A stretch of DNA of 6,162 bases from an uncultured Ruminococcus sp. Its GTDB lineage: Bacteria > Bacillota > Clostridia > Oscillospirales > CAG-272. Below are positions 5,571 through 6,162 of this stretch, piece after piece. Under the pieces are notes generated by a model, which saw nothing but the letters and a program-made list of their open reading frames with translations, made no database searches and was not told where the DNA came from. The stretch covers positions 1 to 6,162 of the forward strand of contig CACYEW010000246.1 in NCBI GenBank assembly GCA_902773455.1, written 5' to 3'. Made by a program: the position numbers and the translations under genes. Each line of letters opens with the position of its first letter. Positions within the stretch are counted from its first letter, which is position 1.

Positions 5571-5600
5571 AAACCGCCGTAGATTTTTAACCTGCGGCGG
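5567..5600 (-). terminator. Intrinsic terminator of the aldo/keto reductase gene
   Basis: On the minus strand CCGCCG (5600-5595) pairs with CGGCGG (5579-5574), with an extra AG/CT pairing after one mismatch and a short A-rich loop. Seven T residues (5573-5567) follow directly. It lies 20 nt after the reductase stop and separates that gene from the downstream three-gene operon. Confidence 0.85.
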
Positions 5601-5619
5601 CAGGTCGCGTCATTATGCT

Positions 5620-6162
5620 TCAGGAGCGATTTTCAAACGTCTTCGCAACGTTCTGCAAAAGGTCTCTGATCGGCAGATGCTGAGGGCAGACCTGTTCGCA
5701 TCTTCCGCATTTTATGCAGTCGGACGCTTTGCCGCGTCCGCTGCCGGTGACTACCGAGTTATAATAGAATTCAGTGTTACAGTTATGGAACGCCTCGTAT
5801 GCGTTCATCGCCGAAAACAGATCGGGGATGGCGATATTCTTCGGGCATTTGTTCTGTTCCACGCAGTAGCGGCAGGTCGTACACGGTATGATATCGAGCT
5901 TTTTGAATATGGAGCAGACCTTCGCTATCGCTTCAAACTCTTTTTCATCAAGAGGCTTGAAGTCCTTCATGGCCGAGATGTTGTCGTTCATCTGATCCTC
6001 GTTGCTCATGCCGGAAAGCACCATGAACATATTCGGGAAGCTCGCGGCAAATCTGACGGCGTAGCTTGCGTTCGAGCCGCCGTTCAGGTCTCTGAATATC
6101 TTATCGGCTTCAGCCGGCAGCTTGACGAGACTGCCGCCCTTGACCGGCTCCATGACGATGAC
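5620..6162 (-). CDS. Aldo/keto reductase with C-terminal [4Fe-4S] domain, C-terminal 180 residues (runs off window end)
   Basis: The frame is open to base 6162, so the N-terminus and most of the TIM barrel lie outside. The visible part begins VIVMEPVKGG, a late barrel strand, and continues with ASYAVRFAASFPNMFMVLSGMSN (residues 33-55 of the fragment). This is the family's segment describing the last barrel helix and strand, where cofactor-phosphate contacts normally lie. A linker helix is followed by two cysteine clusters: C94-x2-C97-x2-C100-x5-C106-P and C149-x2-C152-x2-C155-x3-C159-P. The second is a classical ferredoxin [4Fe-4S] motif; the first is a variant with longer spacing before the last cysteine. 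This arrangement matches the ferredoxin-tailed aldo/keto reductases (COG1453-type) common in strict anaerobes, thought to be cytoplasmic redox enzymes of unknown substrate. An internal ATG at 6153 is not the true start, because coding sequence with family similarity precedes it. The gene ends at its own terminator. Confidence 0.92.
   Translation of the reverse strand, partial: VIVMEPVKGGSLVKLPAEADKIFRDLNGGSNASYAVRFAASFPNMFMVLSGMSNEDQMNDNISAMKDFKPLDEKEFEAIAKVCSIFKKLDIIPCTTCRYCVEQNKCPKNIAIPDLFSAMNAYEAFHNCNTEFYYNSVVTGSGRGKASDCIKCGRCEQVCPQHLPIRDLLQNVAKTFENRS

Overview
The window looks like chromosomal sequence from an anaerobic member of the Bacillota, probably an uncultured gut-type clostridium. 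The supporting signs are purine-rich Shine-Dalgarno sites before most genes, -35/-10 pairs with 17-nt spacers, a Sir2 of the clostridial/Thermotoga type, a stand-alone LUD-domain protein, and an aldo/keto reductase with a ferredoxin-like tail. The genus cannot be told from this sequence. Seven genes are supported; the first and last are cut by the window edges. No tRNA, rRNA, CRISPR array, insertion sequence or integrase is seen.

Left part (1-1137, minus strand): the start of a secreted protein with a clear signal peptide (1-302) lies downstream of a LUD-domain protein (365-994). The 62-bp gap between them holds a hairpin whose 3' arm contains the Shine-Dalgarno sequence of the secreted-protein gene, so translation of that gene may be gated by RNA structure. 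The LUD gene is divergent from a sirtuin gene (1138-1881, plus strand). Each has a good promoter (TTGATT-N17-TATAAT and TTGATT-N17-TATAGT), and the two -35 boxes sit inside a perfect 8-bp inverted repeat. The sirtuin is followed by a 15-bp perfect hairpin (1919-1954) that probably ends transcription from both sides.

Centre (1974-5473, minus strand): a compact three-gene operon bounded by that hairpin and by a second terminator (5567-5600). In transcription order the genes are: a 552-aa protein with a Sel1-like region and what looks like an AAA+ fold lacking both Walker signatures; a 550-aa VirD4/TraG-type ATPase with intact Walker A and B motifs but no N-terminal membrane segments; and a 73-aa protein with an HxxxCxxC motif. 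The genes overlap by 14 and 20 nt, so they are probably translationally coupled and work together. No relaxase, VirB4-type ATPase or other conjugation gene is visible. This is the most interesting unit in the window: a VirD4-like motor apparently detached from conjugation and paired with a probable pseudo-ATPase and a small putative zinc protein.

Right edge (5620-6162, minus strand): the C-terminal part of an aldo/keto reductase with two cysteine clusters suited to [4Fe-4S] centres, ending at its own terminator.
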